Positions 1-9,126 of a stretch of 64,000 nucleotides of DNA are shown piece by piece. The position numbers and the translations under genes are program-made. The stretch comes from JAFECT01 sp035551675 (GTDB lineage: Bacteria > Pseudomonadota > Alphaproteobacteria > Caulobacterales > Caulobacteraceae). Each line of letters opens with the position of its first letter. Position 1 is the stretch's first letter. Under the pieces are notes generated by a model. That model did not search any database. It saw only the letters and a list, made by a program, of their open reading frames with translations, and was not told the origin of the DNA. The DNA lies in contig DASZMV010000037.1 of NCBI GenBank assembly GCA_035551675.1, positions 197,869-261,868 on the forward strand, written 5' to 3'.

Positions 1-4
1 CAGC

Positions 5-1255
5 CTATTTCGCGGCGTAGATCACCTTGCCGTCGCGGATGGTGTCGCGCACACGCGCGAAGGCGCTGACGTCCTTGGCCGGATCGCCGTCGAGCACCAC
101 CAGGTCCGCGTCCATGCCCTTGGCCACACGGCCCTTGTGCGCGGCATAGCCGAAGCGTTCGGCGGGGTCGGTGGTCAGGCTGGCCAGGATCTGGCGCCAA
201 TCCAGGGCGCGGGCCATCTGGCGGTACTCGTCGGTGGTGTCGAAGGTGTCGATGTAGCCGACGTCGGTGCCGAATAGAATCTGGCCGCCCGTATCGGAGT
301 AGGCCTTCAGCTGGCCGACTGCGACGGTCATGACGCGCTCGACCTCCGCCTGCGAGGCGCCGGCGCGCCGGTTCTCCACGTCGAACAGGGTCATGGTCGG
401 GATCAGCGCCATGTGATGGGCGCGCATGCGTGCAATCAACTCCGGCGACCAGGGGCTGTCCTCGGGCGTGGTGTGAGCGAGAATGTCGACGCCGCTGCGG
501 ATCGCGTTCTCGACGCCTTCGGTGTTGGAGGGGTGGGCGAAGACCGGCTTGTGATGCGCGTGCGCGATGTCGGCGAGCGCCTTCGCCTGGTTGGTCGGCA
601 TCTGCAGCACGCCGATTTTGCCGCCGACGATGGCGCCGATGAACAGCTTCAGTCCGTCGGTCCCGTCCGCCAACTCGCGCCGCGCGCGGGCCTCGGCGGC
701 GGGAAGGGAGTCGATCTCCCAGCTCGGAAAACCGTACTGTTTGAAGAACGCCTTCACATAGATCGGCGTCCCGTTCTTGGGGAAAAAGGCGTCGCCGACG
801 GTCAGGATCATCGGCCCCGTCACCTCGCCCGACGCGATGCGGCGGCGGATGACCTTGGTATTCTCGAACGGCGAAGCGATGTCGAAGACGGTGGTGAAGC
901 CCCACCTCGTCAGCATGCCTTCGAGACTGGCGGACAACTGCGCGGCGGTCTTGTCCTTGGCCGGGATCAGATCGGGGGTCATCAGATGGATGTGGCTGTT
1001 CCACAGGCCGTAGGTCACCGCGCCGCCGCGCGCGTCGACGATCGTCGCGCCCTTCGGAACCGGTAGGGCGTGGCCGACGGCGACGATGCGGCCGTCATGG
1101 GCGAGCACCGTTGCGTCCTCTACCGCCATCGCCGCCGGCGAGGCGTAAAGCTTCGCGTGGATAACCGCGAGGTCGGCGGCGTTCGCCAGCGGGGCGAGAG
1201 CGGCTACCGCGAGCACGGCCGCGAGACTGGCGAGGACGGTGTGGATCAGGCGCAC
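5..1255 (-). CDS. Secreted amidohydrolase family protein
   Basis: A metal-dependent hydrolase of the imidazolonepropionase/prolidase-like amidohydrolase superfamily, about 416 aa. Visible landmarks are the HxH motif (NSHIHLM), a candidate carboxylated lysine (GLKLFIG), the later histidines in FAHPS and LAHTTPEDS, and the catalytic aspartate in FGTDVGY; the C-terminus re-forms the beta-sandwich (DADLVVLDGDP). I prefer the GTG start at 1255: it has GGAGA seven bases upstream and gives a clean signal peptide (RLIHTVLASLAAVLAVAAL...ANA). An ATG at 1285 and a GTG at 1309 are in-frame alternatives. The protein is probably periplasmic. The substrate cannot be told from sequence; relatives act on cyclic amides or dipeptides. 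It is divergent from the tyrosinase gene. Confidence 0.85.
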   Translation of the reverse strand: MRLIHTVLASLAAVLAVAALAPLANAADLAVIHAKLYASPAAMAVEDATVLAHDGRIVAVGHALPVPKGATIVDARGGAVTYGLWNSHIHLMTPDLIPAKDKTAAQLSASLEGMLTRWGFTTVFDIASPFENTKVIRRRIASGEVTGPMILTVGDAFFPKNGTPIYVKAFFKQYGFPSWEIDSLPAAEARARRELADGTDGLKLFIGAIVGGKIGVLQMPTNQAKALADIAHAHHKPVFAHPSNTEGVENAIRSGVDILAHTTPEDSPWSPELIARMRAHHMALIPTMTLFDVENRRAGASQAEVERVMTVAVGQLKAYSDTGGQILFGTDVGYIDTFDTTDEYRQMARALDWRQILASLTTDPAERFGYAAHKGRVAKGMDADLVVLDGDPAKDVSAFARVRDTIRDGKVIYAAK

Positions 1256-1376
1256 GGCAGAATCTCCGAAGGACGGCGCGATCATAGGGACCGGATCAGG
1301 ATTTGACACGACCGGCTGCGGCGCGTCCTACTCCATCAAGTCTCGATATTTGCCGCGACACGGGGGAACGCGCGCG

Positions 1377-2687
1377 ATGATCCGACCCAACCGCCGTCAG
1401 GCCCTGGCCCTGGCCTCCGTCTTCAGCCTCGCGCCTGGACTGCGCGCGTTTGCCCAGGATGCGGCGGCCCAACCCCCGCGCGTGCGCCGCGACCTGAAGG
1501 GCATGAGCCGCAGCGACCCGGACCTGCAGGCGCTGAAGATCGGCATCAAGAAGCTGCGCGCCAGCGGCGCCTGGCAACGCCAGGTCGATCTGCACGCCGA
1601 CATGAAGTGGCTGCATCACTCGAGCTGGCGGTTCCTGCCCTGGCACCGCCTGCAGGTGCTGCACATGGAAAAGCTGATCGCCAAGGCGAGCGGAAAGCAA
1701 GACTTCGCCATGCCCTATTGGGACTGGACCGACGACGTCTTGCCGGTTCAGTTCGTCAACGACGATGTGCTCGGCCACGCGGGCCGCGAGTGTGGCGCCA
1801 AGGAAAGCATCGCCAAGTTCTGCGCCGACAACGACACCACCCTCGTGGACCGTTCCAAGAACGACTTCTCGACCTTCTTCGGCAAGCCGCGCGCCGCGGA
1901 TCAGCCGCGCGACAGCGACACGCCGAGCGGCGAACAGCATTTCTCCGGCTCGTGCGAATGGTCGGGGCACAACCTGATCCACAGCTTCATCGGCGGCGAC
2001 ATGGGCGTGTTGGAGACCGCGCCCAACGATCCCCTGTTCTGGGTGCACCACGCCAATGTGGATCGCACCTGGTCGGCGTGGGCGGCGAAGCATTCCGCCA
2101 GCGATTACGCCGACCCGTGGAGCGTCGAACAGCTGCAGGGCTACGAAGACCCCGACGGGGCTTCTCCCGCGGCGGTCGCGGCCGCGACCACCATCGACAC
2201 CGAAGCGCTGGGCTACGGTTATGCGATCACCGCGCGGCCGCCGCTCGGCGCAGCGCGGGCGATGGCGTCGCGCGGCGCGGGACGTCGCTTCCACATTCAG
2301 AACTACACCTTTCAGATGAACCGCGTGAGCGCGTCCCAGGGCGTGATCGACATTCCGCCCGAAGCCTCCCAGGCGGTGTCGGCCCAGGCGGTCGGCTATC
2401 TCACCATCGACCCGGACCCGCAGCACGCCTCGGTGACGCGGATCAAGGCCACCGACAACGGCGACGGCTCGACCGCCTTCGACGACAAGATGTTCCTGGT
2501 GCCCATGGGCATGTCGATGGGAATGCAGAACTACCGCATCGACCTGTCCGACGTCTGGAGCGGGGCAGGGGTGCGCGGCCTGAAGCTGGAGGCGCTCACC
2601 GGCCCCCTGGTCGGGCGCCGCTCCGGCGAGCACCCGCCCGCCATCGCCAGCTTCGTCGTCGACGCGACCGCGCTTTTCTACGACTGA
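1377..2687 (+). CDS. Tyrosinase family copper oxidase, Tat-exported
   Basis: Type-3 binuclear copper protein (common central domain of tyrosinase), 436 aa. The CuA region is seen in MKWLHHSSWRFLPWHR with downstream PYWDWTDD. The CuB region is seen in GHNLIHSFIGGD and NDPLFWVHHANVDRTW. These supply the expected copper-binding histidines. The likely reaction is oxidation of phenols to o-quinones, possibly melanin- or polyphenol-related. I chose the ATG at 1377, not the longer frame from 1239, because it begins a twin-arginine type leader (NRRQALALASVFSLAPGLRA). Export by Tat would fit a copper cofactor loaded before translocation. A strong terminator follows at 2775-2814, so the gene is probably monocistronic. 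Confidence 0.9.
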   Translation: MIRPNRRQALALASVFSLAPGLRAFAQDAAAQPPRVRRDLKGMSRSDPDLQALKIGIKKLRASGAWQRQVDLHADMKWLHHSSWRFLPWHRLQVLHMEKLIAKASGKQDFAMPYWDWTDDVLPVQFVNDDVLGHAGRECGAKESIAKFCADNDTTLVDRSKNDFSTFFGKPRAADQPRDSDTPSGEQHFSGSCEWSGHNLIHSFIGGDMGVLETAPNDPLFWVHHANVDRTWSAWAAKHSASDYADPWSVEQLQGYEDPDGASPAAVAAATTIDTEALGYGYAITARPPLGAARAMASRGAGRRFHIQNYTFQMNRVSASQGVIDIPPEASQAVSAQAVGYLTIDPDPQHASVTRIKATDNGDGSTAFDDKMFLVPMGMSMGMQNYRIDLSDVWSGAGVRGLKLEALTGPLVGRRSGEHPPAIASFVVDATALFYD

Positions 2688-2774
2688 CCTTTAATCCCTA
2701 TTGAAACGATAGGACTTCGCCCCTACCTGCTGACCCTGCGGTCCCGGCCCCCCTCCGGCGACCGCGGAAACGGT

Positions 2775-2814
2775 GGGCCGGACCTCTGTTCTCCCCTCAG
2801 GTCCGGCCCTTTTT
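2775..2814 (+). terminator. Rho-independent terminator after tyrosinase
   Basis: Perfect 11-bp stem GGGCCGGACCT (2775-2785) with AGGTCCGGCCC (2799-2809), a 13-base loop, then five Ts (2810-2814). It lies between the tyrosinase stop and the start of the next plus-strand gene. Confidence 0.85.
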
Positions 2815-2865
2815 CTTCCGCCCCGACCCCCGCTATGGTCGCGCGGTACTCGAGGGGAGACGGCG

Positions 2866-3840
2866 ATGGGCTGGACGCGCAGAGACGCGCTGTTGGGGGC
2901 GACCCTCTTTAGCGCCGCGGGATGGGGGTTCGCCGCGCGGGCCATGGCGGCGGACGCGCCGGCGCCCGCGCCGTTCAAACTCGAGGATCTCGGTCATGGC
3001 GTCTTCGCCGGCATCGACATCGACGGACACGCCGGCTCCAACGCCGGCTTCGTGATCGGCGACGACGGGGTCCTGGTGGTCGACACCTACTATGCGCCCA
3101 ACGCCGCGCCCGCCTTGCTGGCGGAAATCCGCAAGCGCACCGACAAGAAGATCCGCTACGTCGTCAACACCCACTATCACATCGACCACGTAAGCGGGAA
3201 CGCGACCTTCAAAGCCGAGGGCGCGACCATCGTCGCTCAACGCAACGTCGCCGCCTGGATCCACGCTGAGAACCCCAAGTTCTACGGCGACAAGATCACG
3301 CCGGAGCAAAGGGCCGCCATCGCCGCCATTCCCGCGCCGACCATGCTGGTCGACAAGCGCGCGACGCTGAAACTCGGCAAGCGCATGATCGAGGTGGTGG
3401 AACGTCCCGGCCACACCGGCGGCGACGTCACGGTCGCTATCCCCGACGCCAAGGTGCTGTTCTGCGGCGATCTGCTGTGGCGCGAGATTCCGCCCAACCT
3501 GATCGACGGCACGGTCTCCAAATGGATCCCGACGCTGCAGGCGATCGAGACCGCGCCGCACGCCGCCGAGCTGACCTATGTGCCGGGCCACGGCGGCATC
3601 GCCAAGCTGTCCGATGTCACCGAATTCCGCGGCTACCTCGAAGCCCTCCGCGATGCGACCAAGGTGGCGATGGCGCATGGCCTGAGCGGCGACACGCTGA
3701 ACAAGGCGGTGATCGAGCAGCTCACGCCCAGGTATGGATCGTGGCCCTATTTCGCCCGGTCCGTTCCGCGCGAGGTCGGCTACATGAAGGGTGAGCTCGA
3801 CGGGACGAAGCACTGGCCCCAGCCGCAGACGGCGAGATAG
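2866..3840 (+). CDS. MBL-fold metallo-hydrolase, exported
   Basis: Metallo-beta-lactamase fold hydrolase, 324 aa. The zinc ligands appear as the full HxHxDH motif (NTHYHIDHVSG), then ERPGHTGGD, FCGDLLW and YVPGHGG. The ATG at 2866 is preceded by a GAGGGGAGA ribosome site and begins a twin-arginine leader (TRRDALLGATLFSAAGWG) ending near AMAADAP. The overall layout is that of SoxH/quinoprotein-relay-like hydrolases, not of dedicated B1 carbapenemases, but the substrate is open. No obvious operon partner: the next gene starts 33 bases downstream and differs in composition. Confidence 0.85.
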   Translation: MGWTRRDALLGATLFSAAGWGFAARAMAADAPAPAPFKLEDLGHGVFAGIDIDGHAGSNAGFVIGDDGVLVVDTYYAPNAAPALLAEIRKRTDKKIRYVVNTHYHIDHVSGNATFKAEGATIVAQRNVAAWIHAENPKFYGDKITPEQRAAIAAIPAPTMLVDKRATLKLGKRMIEVVERPGHTGGDVTVAIPDAKVLFCGDLLWREIPPNLIDGTVSKWIPTLQAIETAPHAAELTYVPGHGGIAKLSDVTEFRGYLEALRDATKVAMAHGLSGDTLNKAVIEQLTPRYGSWPYFARSVPREVGYMKGELDGTKHWPQPQTAR

Positions 3841-3873
3841 ACTGGCGTTCGCATACATATCATTCGAGTCTCC

Positions 3874-4968
3874 ATGACCGTCCGTTTTCTTTGCTTAGCG
3901 TTTCTGGCGACCGTCGCCCTATGCCTTGGGGGCTCTGCGCAACCTGCGTCGCGGGGGAGCGATTACGCCGCTCGGGCAAATGCCCTACTGATACGGCATC
4001 TGGCGGCCGGAGATTTCAGCGGCGTCGTCATTGTCGCGGTTCATGGAAGACCGCTTCTACGCCGCGCCTATGGATCGGCGAACCGGGAATGGAACGCGCC
4101 CGTCACGCCAGACACCGTGTTTCGCATAGGCTCCACGACGAAGCAGTTCACCGCCGCGGCAATCATGCAGCTCGTCGAGGCGGGAAAGGTGCGGCTTGAC
4201 GATCCGATCGGAGCCTACGTCCAGAACACGCCGCCTTCATGGGCGGGTATTACTCTGCGGCATTTGCTGACCCACACCTCAGGTATTCCCGACTATACCC
4301 AGGCGAACGGCTTTATCCGCATCACCGCGCCCTTAAACTTGAAGCCCGATCAGATCGTTGACCTAGTCCGCAACCAACCGCTCGACTTCGCGCCGGGCTC
4401 GAAATTCCAATACGACAATACCGGCTACGTGTTGCTCGGCATGGTCATCGAGCGTGTCAGTGGGGAGAGCTACGGCGACTACATTCGTGTGCACGTGCTC
4501 CGACCTCTCGGGCTGGATCAGACCGCCTACGACGATGCGGCCGATATCGTGCCGAGGCGCGCGGCTGGCTACTGGCTGTCGGACGGAGTGGTGAAGAACG
4601 CGCGCGCGATGACCACCTCCCTAGCCTATGCGGCCGGCGGGCTTCGCTCGACCGCTGACGACCTGCTGCGTTGGGACCAGGCGCTCCATTCGGGAAAGCT
4701 CCTGCGCCCAGAGTCAGTCGCGGCCATGTTCACCGACTACGGGCACGGCTATGGCTTCGGCGCTTTTGTGGAAACGCGGCATGGCCATCGGCTCTGGGAT
4801 CACGGTGGCAACCTCCCCGGTTTTTCGAGTGCTTTCGAGCACTTTCCGGATGATGGCCTCACAGTGATCGTACTCACCAACATTGAGGGTCAGGGCTCGG
4901 AGAAGCTGGCCGCGCAACTGGAAGGCCTCTACTTCGGATGGCCTCCCCCGGCCAAGTCGCCGCCCTAA
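3874..4968 (+). CDS. Serine hydrolase, beta-lactamase/DD-peptidase (class C type)
   Basis: Penicillin-binding-protein-like serine hydrolase (Pfam Beta-lactamase family), 364 aa with an N-terminal signal peptide (MTVRFLCLAFLATVALCLGG). The catalytic SxxK is in RIGSTTKQFTAAA, the YxN motif in YDNTGYVLLG and the third motif (KTG equivalent) in WDHGGNLPGF. Family members are esterases, D-aminopeptidases or D,D-peptidases, so true beta-lactamase activity should not be assumed. Base composition looks less GC-rich than its neighbours: the line 4261-4320 contains 33 G or C of 60. This may mean a recent arrival. It stands alone between a hydrolase and a membrane-protein pair. Confidence 0.87.
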   Translation: MTVRFLCLAFLATVALCLGGSAQPASRGSDYAARANALLIRHLAAGDFSGVVIVAVHGRPLLRRAYGSANREWNAPVTPDTVFRIGSTTKQFTAAAIMQLVEAGKVRLDDPIGAYVQNTPPSWAGITLRHLLTHTSGIPDYTQANGFIRITAPLNLKPDQIVDLVRNQPLDFAPGSKFQYDNTGYVLLGMVIERVSGESYGDYIRVHVLRPLGLDQTAYDDAADIVPRRAAGYWLSDGVVKNARAMTTSLAYAAGGLRSTADDLLRWDQALHSGKLLRPESVAAMFTDYGHGYGFGAFVETRHGHRLWDHGGNLPGFSSAFEHFPDDGLTVIVLTNIEGQGSEKLAAQLEGLYFGWPPPAKSPP

Positions 4969-5073
4969 GGGTGGTGTCGTTGGCGACGTTGGAAACGCCG
5001 CCGGAAGCAGGCGAGGTTGCTCGCCAGCGGTCAGCGGCCATCGTCGAAGGTTGGGTCTGAGGACGAGGGGGCC

Positions 5074-5811
5074 ATGGGGAATTCAGGCAGGCGCGTCTAT
5101 GGTCTGGCCGCGATCGTGCTCGGCCTCGTCGGCATCGTCTTCGACGACTACGCCGCGATCTGGCAGCCGGTTCCGAAGGGTTGGCCCGCGCACGATCTCC
5201 TGGCCTATGTGTCGGGCGCGATCCTGCTCGTCGGCGGCGCCGCGATCTTCCTGCCGAAGACGGCGAGGTGGGGCGCGCTGTTGCTCGCGGTCTTCTACGG
5301 CCTGTGGGTGCTGGCGCTGAAACTGCCGCCGGTGATCGCGAAGCCGATGAGCTTCGCGCCCTGGCAGGCGATGAGCGAGATTGTCGGCATGACTGCGGGC
5401 GGCGTCGTGGCCTACGGCCTGAGCATCCGCAACGGCGACAGGTTCATGCGCGGCGGACAGCTCGTGTTCGGCGTCTGCTGCGTGATCTTCGGCGTGGCTC
5501 ATTTCGTTTTCCTGAAGCCGACCGAGTCCTTCATCCCGTCCTGGATTCCGCCGTCACCGATGATCTGGGCCTATGTCACCGGCGCGTGCCAGATCGCGGC
5601 GGGTCTCGCCTTCCTCACCGGCGTCCGGGCGCGTCTGGCGGCCGTCCTGTTGACGGTCATGTATGTGGGCTTCGGCCTGCTGGTGCATCTGCCGCTGTTG
5701 TTCAAGGACGTCCACGATCACTTCGCGTGGTGCGCCAACGGCGTCAACGGCGTGCTGATCGGCGCCGCCTGGTGCGTCGCCGATTCCCTGTCGCGCAAAG
5801 CCAGGGGATAG
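5074..5811 (+). CDS. Integral membrane protein, DoxX-like (paralog 1)
   Basis: A 245-aa protein that is almost entirely hydrophobic, with about seven or eight predicted membrane segments separated by short loops. I do not recognise a specific family beyond a general DoxX-like look (repeated Gly/Ala-rich helices, internal two-fold repeat). The ATG at 5074 follows GACGAGGGG. It is followed after only three bases by a second gene with the same layout; the C-terminal halves align well (SWIPPSPMIWAYVTGAC against KWLPPSQLFWAYFATAA; RLAAVLLTVMYVGF against RLAAVLVTIMYASW). The pair probably arose by tandem duplication and is co-transcribed. Confidence 0.75.
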   Translation: MGNSGRRVYGLAAIVLGLVGIVFDDYAAIWQPVPKGWPAHDLLAYVSGAILLVGGAAIFLPKTARWGALLLAVFYGLWVLALKLPPVIAKPMSFAPWQAMSEIVGMTAGGVVAYGLSIRNGDRFMRGGQLVFGVCCVIFGVAHFVFLKPTESFIPSWIPPSPMIWAYVTGACQIAAGLAFLTGVRARLAAVLLTVMYVGFGLLVHLPLLFKDVHDHFAWCANGVNGVLIGAAWCVADSLSRKARG

Positions 5812-5814
5812 ACC

Positions 5815-6564
5815 ATGCAACAGATCGGACGTCGGGTCCTTGGTCTCTCGGCGATCGCGCTCGCGGCGGTCAGCTTCAAGTTCCACAATTTCAACCCGCT
5901 GCTTCATCCCGTCGCCGGTCACTTCGCCTGGCTCGACGCCTGCGCCTTCGTCTGGGACTCGGTTTTCGTCCTGGCCGGTCTCGCCGCCGCGCTCAGCGAC
6001 AGGATCGCGCGAACAGGTGCGCTCGTCCTCGCGGTGGCCTTCCTCCTGCGTGCGCTGATTTCCGGCGGCCCGGCGCTGGTTCAGCATCCCACGGTCTGGG
6101 GCTCCTACGAAAACTTCGCCGAGGCCGTCGCCATGGGCCTGGGCGCGGTCTTCGCCTGGCTGATGCTACGCGAGGGCGCGACGCGGGCCGACTGGGCGGT
6201 GGTCGGGCGCATCGGCTTTGGCCTCTGCCTGATCGTGTTCGGGATCAGCGACAGCGTCTATCCGCAGCTCACCGCGCCGCTGGTGCCCAAGTGGCTCCCG
6301 CCGTCGCAACTGTTTTGGGCCTATTTCGCCACCGCCGCCCACGTCGCGGCGGGCCTCGCCGTGCTCAGCGGAATAAAAGCGCGCCTCGCCGCGGTTCTGG
6401 TCACCATCATGTACGCGAGCTGGCAGCTGATCGTGCATCTGCCCCTGGTCATCCAGGACCCGCACAGCCCCGGCCATTGGTCCGAGTTCGTGGCCAATCT
6501 GGTCCTGATGGGCGCCGCCTGGTGCCTGGCGGAATATCTGACCCGGACGCGCAAACCGGCCTGA
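5815..6564 (+). CDS. Integral membrane protein, DoxX-like (paralog 2)
   Basis: Second member of the tandem pair, 249 aa, again multi-helical with no charged catalytic motif visible. It begins with ATG three bases after the stop of the first copy, implying translational coupling. Shared features are an N-terminal RRVxGLxAI motif, a central KWLPPS segment and a C-terminal HLPLVxxDxH stretch followed by GAAWCLAEYLTR. No function can be assigned. Two copies in tandem might form a heterodimer in the inner membrane, but that is inference. Confidence 0.75.
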   Translation: MQQIGRRVLGLSAIALAAVSFKFHNFNPLLHPVAGHFAWLDACAFVWDSVFVLAGLAAALSDRIARTGALVLAVAFLLRALISGGPALVQHPTVWGSYENFAEAVAMGLGAVFAWLMLREGATRADWAVVGRIGFGLCLIVFGISDSVYPQLTAPLVPKWLPPSQLFWAYFATAAHVAAGLAVLSGIKARLAAVLVTIMYASWQLIVHLPLVIQDPHSPGHWSEFVANLVLMGAAWCLAEYLTRTRKPA

Positions 6565-6637
6565 CGGTTGCGGAATCCCGCCCGGGGCCACACAAGGCTC
6601 CACGGGGCGCGGCTGCGCGCCCGCCGTCGGGGATCCC

Positions 6638-8005
6638 ATGTCGTCGCCAGCCCTCAAGCGAGAGATCGGCCTGCCGAGCGCGGTGCTGCTGGTCATCGGC
6701 GGCATCGTCGGGACCGGAATATTCCTCAATCCCGCCGTGGTGGCGCGCACGCTGCACTCGCCGGTCCTGATCCTCGCGGTCTGGGCGGTGGGCGGTGTGA
6801 TGGCGATCCTGGGCGCCTTCGTCTACGCCGAGCTTGCCGACCGTATGCCCGCGACCGGCGGCGAGTATGCGTACGAGCGCTCCGCCTTCGGCGATCTCAT
6901 TGCCTTTTTGTTCGGGTGGACCACGCTGTTGGTGGTGCAGACCGGCGGCATGGCGGCGGTGGCGCTGTCGTTCTCGAAATATTTTCTCGTCCTGTTCGGT
7001 CACGAGGCGCCGGCCGGCGGCCCCGACCCGCTCGCAAACGGCGTCGCCATCGCGGTCCTGGCGCTGCTCGCGCTCACCAACTGCCTGGGCGTGAAGAGCG
7101 GCAACGGCGTCCAGACGCTGCTCGGCGTGCTGAAGCTCCTCGCCGTCGCGGGCCTGGTGTTCGGCGGCCTGTTCCTGATCGCCCATCCGTTCCCGATCAC
7201 CCACCCGGTGCTCGATCGCGCGCCGTCGACAGATCTGTTCAAGGCCTTCGGCGCCGCCCTGATCCCGGTGGTCTTCGCCTATGGCGGCTGGCAGACAGCG
7301 AATTACGTCGGCGGCGAGATCAAGAACCCGCGCCGCAACCTGGCGCTGGCGCTGGTCATCGGCGTGGTCGGCGTCATCGTGCTGTATCTCGCGGTGAACA
7401 TCGCCTGTCTGCGCGCGCTGGGCCCCGCTGCACTCGGCAAGACCTTGGCGCCCGCGTCGGACGTGTTGAAGGTCGCGATCGGACCCGTCGGCGCCAAGCT
7501 CGCGGCCCTGGCCATCGCAATATCGACGCTGGGGTATCTGTCCCAGGGCATGCTGACGGGACCGCGCGTCTATCTCGCCATGGCCAGCGACGGCCTGTTC
7601 TTCCGCCAACTCGCCAAGGTCACCGAAAAGACCCGCGTCCCCGGCGTCGCCATCGTCGTGCAGGCGGCGTGGACCGCGATCCTGGTGCTCTCGGGCACCT
7701 ACGAGCAGATCGTGGCCTACGACGTCTCGATCAACTTCCTGTTTTTCGCGGTTACCGGGGCGGCGGTCTTCGTTTTCCGCGCGCGGGACAAATCGGCGAC
7801 CGCCGAAGCGCGCGCCGACGCGGGGTTCCGCATCCCGCTGCATCCGTTCAGCACCATCCTGTTCATCCTGATCTGCGTGATCGTGGTGGCGAATGGCTTC
7901 TGGTCCGATGCGCGCGACAGCCTGATCGGTTACTCCATCCTCGCGGCGGGCGTGCCGGTCTATTTCCTGTGGCGACGTTTCATGCCTAAAGCTCCCACAC
8001 CATGA
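6638..8005 (+). CDS. APC-superfamily amino acid permease
   Basis: 455 aa with about 12 hydrophobic segments. The first helix carries the signature VIGGIVGTGIFLNPA, the unwound substrate-binding helix 1 of amino acid-polyamine-organocation transporters, and helix 6 shows AYGGWQTANYVGGEI. It is expected to bring amino acids across the inner membrane by proton-coupled transport or exchange. Its stop overlaps the start of the aminotransferase downstream by four bases (ATGA), so transport and transamination of one substrate are probably linked. Substrate not predictable. Confidence 0.88.
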   Translation: MSSPALKREIGLPSAVLLVIGGIVGTGIFLNPAVVARTLHSPVLILAVWAVGGVMAILGAFVYAELADRMPATGGEYAYERSAFGDLIAFLFGWTTLLVVQTGGMAAVALSFSKYFLVLFGHEAPAGGPDPLANGVAIAVLALLALTNCLGVKSGNGVQTLLGVLKLLAVAGLVFGGLFLIAHPFPITHPVLDRAPSTDLFKAFGAALIPVVFAYGGWQTANYVGGEIKNPRRNLALALVIGVVGVIVLYLAVNIACLRALGPAALGKTLAPASDVLKVAIGPVGAKLAALAIAISTLGYLSQGMLTGPRVYLAMASDGLFFRQLAKVTEKTRVPGVAIVVQAAWTAILVLSGTYEQIVAYDVSINFLFFAVTGAAVFVFRARDKSATAEARADAGFRIPLHPFSTILFILICVIVVANGFWSDARDSLIGYSILAAGVPVYFLWRRFMPKAPTP

Positions 8006-9120
8006 GTAAGCCTCTCCCCAACGACCGCACCATGGCTTCGCCGTACATGCAGTTCGCGAAGCTCGAAACCACCGCGCGATATAATCTTGCGGCGTCCGGC
8101 GTGATGAACTGCACCTTTGCCGATCTCGACGCCCAGATGAGCGACCTCGAGCTGCACGGCCCCAACGCCTACGGCTATGCGCCGCTGGTGGACGCCATTG
8201 CTACGCGGTTCGGCGTCTCGCGCGACAGCGTGGTCACCGACGAGGGAACCAGCGGCGCCAACCACCTGGCCTTCTCCGCCCTGATTGCTCCCGGCGACGA
8301 GGTGCTGATCGAGGAGCCGACCTATGAACTGATGCTGTCGGCCATCGAGCACCTGGGTGGCAGACCGATCCGCTTTCAGCGCCGCCTGGAGAACGGCTGG
8401 GCGCTCGATTCCGACGCGGTCGCCGCCGCCATGACGCCGCGCACTACCCTGGTGGTGCTGAGCGATCTGCACAATCCCTCCAGCACGCTCGCGGATCGGT
8501 CCGCCGTCGAAGCCGTCGGCAAGATCGCCGCGCGCCAGGGCGCCGTGGTGCTGGTGGACGAGGTCTATCGCGAGCTGCTGTTCGGCGCCGGTCCCAGCGG
8601 CGAGGTGAAGCCGTCGTCGGCCTTCACGCTCGGCCCCAACTTCGTCGTCACCGCCAGCCTCACCAAGGCCTATGGCCTGTCGGGCCTGCGCTGCGGCTGG
8701 ATTCTGGCGCCCGACGACCTGGCGCATCGGATGTGGCGCGTGCGCGATCTCTTCCAGTCGCTGCCGCCGTTCATGAGCGAGCGGCTGAGCGCCGACGCCT
8801 TCAAACGTCTGCCCTGGTACAAGCGCCGCGCCGACGCGATCCTTAGCGCCAACCACGCCGTCTACCGCGAGCGCCTGTCCGATCACCCCGCGTTGGAGCA
8901 GATCGTGCCCGACGTCGGCACCACCGTTTTCGCGCGCCTGCGTCGCGGCGGCGTGGACGCGTTCTGCGAGCGCCTGATGTCGAAGTACGAGACCGGGGTC
9001 GTGCCCGGGCGCTTCTTCGAACGCGCCGACTACATCCGTATCGGCCTCGCCGCGGAACCTGAGATGACGCGCGTCGGCCTCGAACGGCTGGCGGATGCGT
9101 TGGACGAACACGGCGCCTGA
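8002..9120 (+). CDS. PLP-dependent aminotransferase, class I/II
   Basis: Fold-type I aminotransferase, 372 aa. The cofactor lysine lies in TASLTKAYGLSGLRCGW; the Asp/Tyr pair is in VLVDEVYRELLFG and the SDLHNPSSTLAD segment replaces the usual NPNNPTG loop. The arginine near the C-terminus (DYIRIGLAAEPEM) would bind the substrate carboxylate. The start overlaps the permease stop. The family includes aspartate/aromatic and capreomycidine-synthase-like enzymes, so specificity is open. Followed six bases later by thrB, perhaps in one transcript. Confidence 0.85.
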   Translation: MSKPLPNDRTMASPYMQFAKLETTARYNLAASGVMNCTFADLDAQMSDLELHGPNAYGYAPLVDAIATRFGVSRDSVVTDEGTSGANHLAFSALIAPGDEVLIEEPTYELMLSAIEHLGGRPIRFQRRLENGWALDSDAVAAAMTPRTTLVVLSDLHNPSSTLADRSAVEAVGKIAARQGAVVLVDEVYRELLFGAGPSGEVKPSSAFTLGPNFVVTASLTKAYGLSGLRCGWILAPDDLAHRMWRVRDLFQSLPPFMSERLSADAFKRLPWYKRRADAILSANHAVYRERLSDHPALEQIVPDVGTTVFARLRRGGVDAFCERLMSKYETGVVPGRFFERADYIRIGLAAEPEMTRVGLERLADALDEHGA

Positions 9121-9126
9121 TCGCCC

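Noticed and set aside
1239..1376. Longer N-terminus for tyrosinase
   Set aside because: It would overlap the divergent amidohydrolase and bury the twin-arginine leader that begins at 1377.
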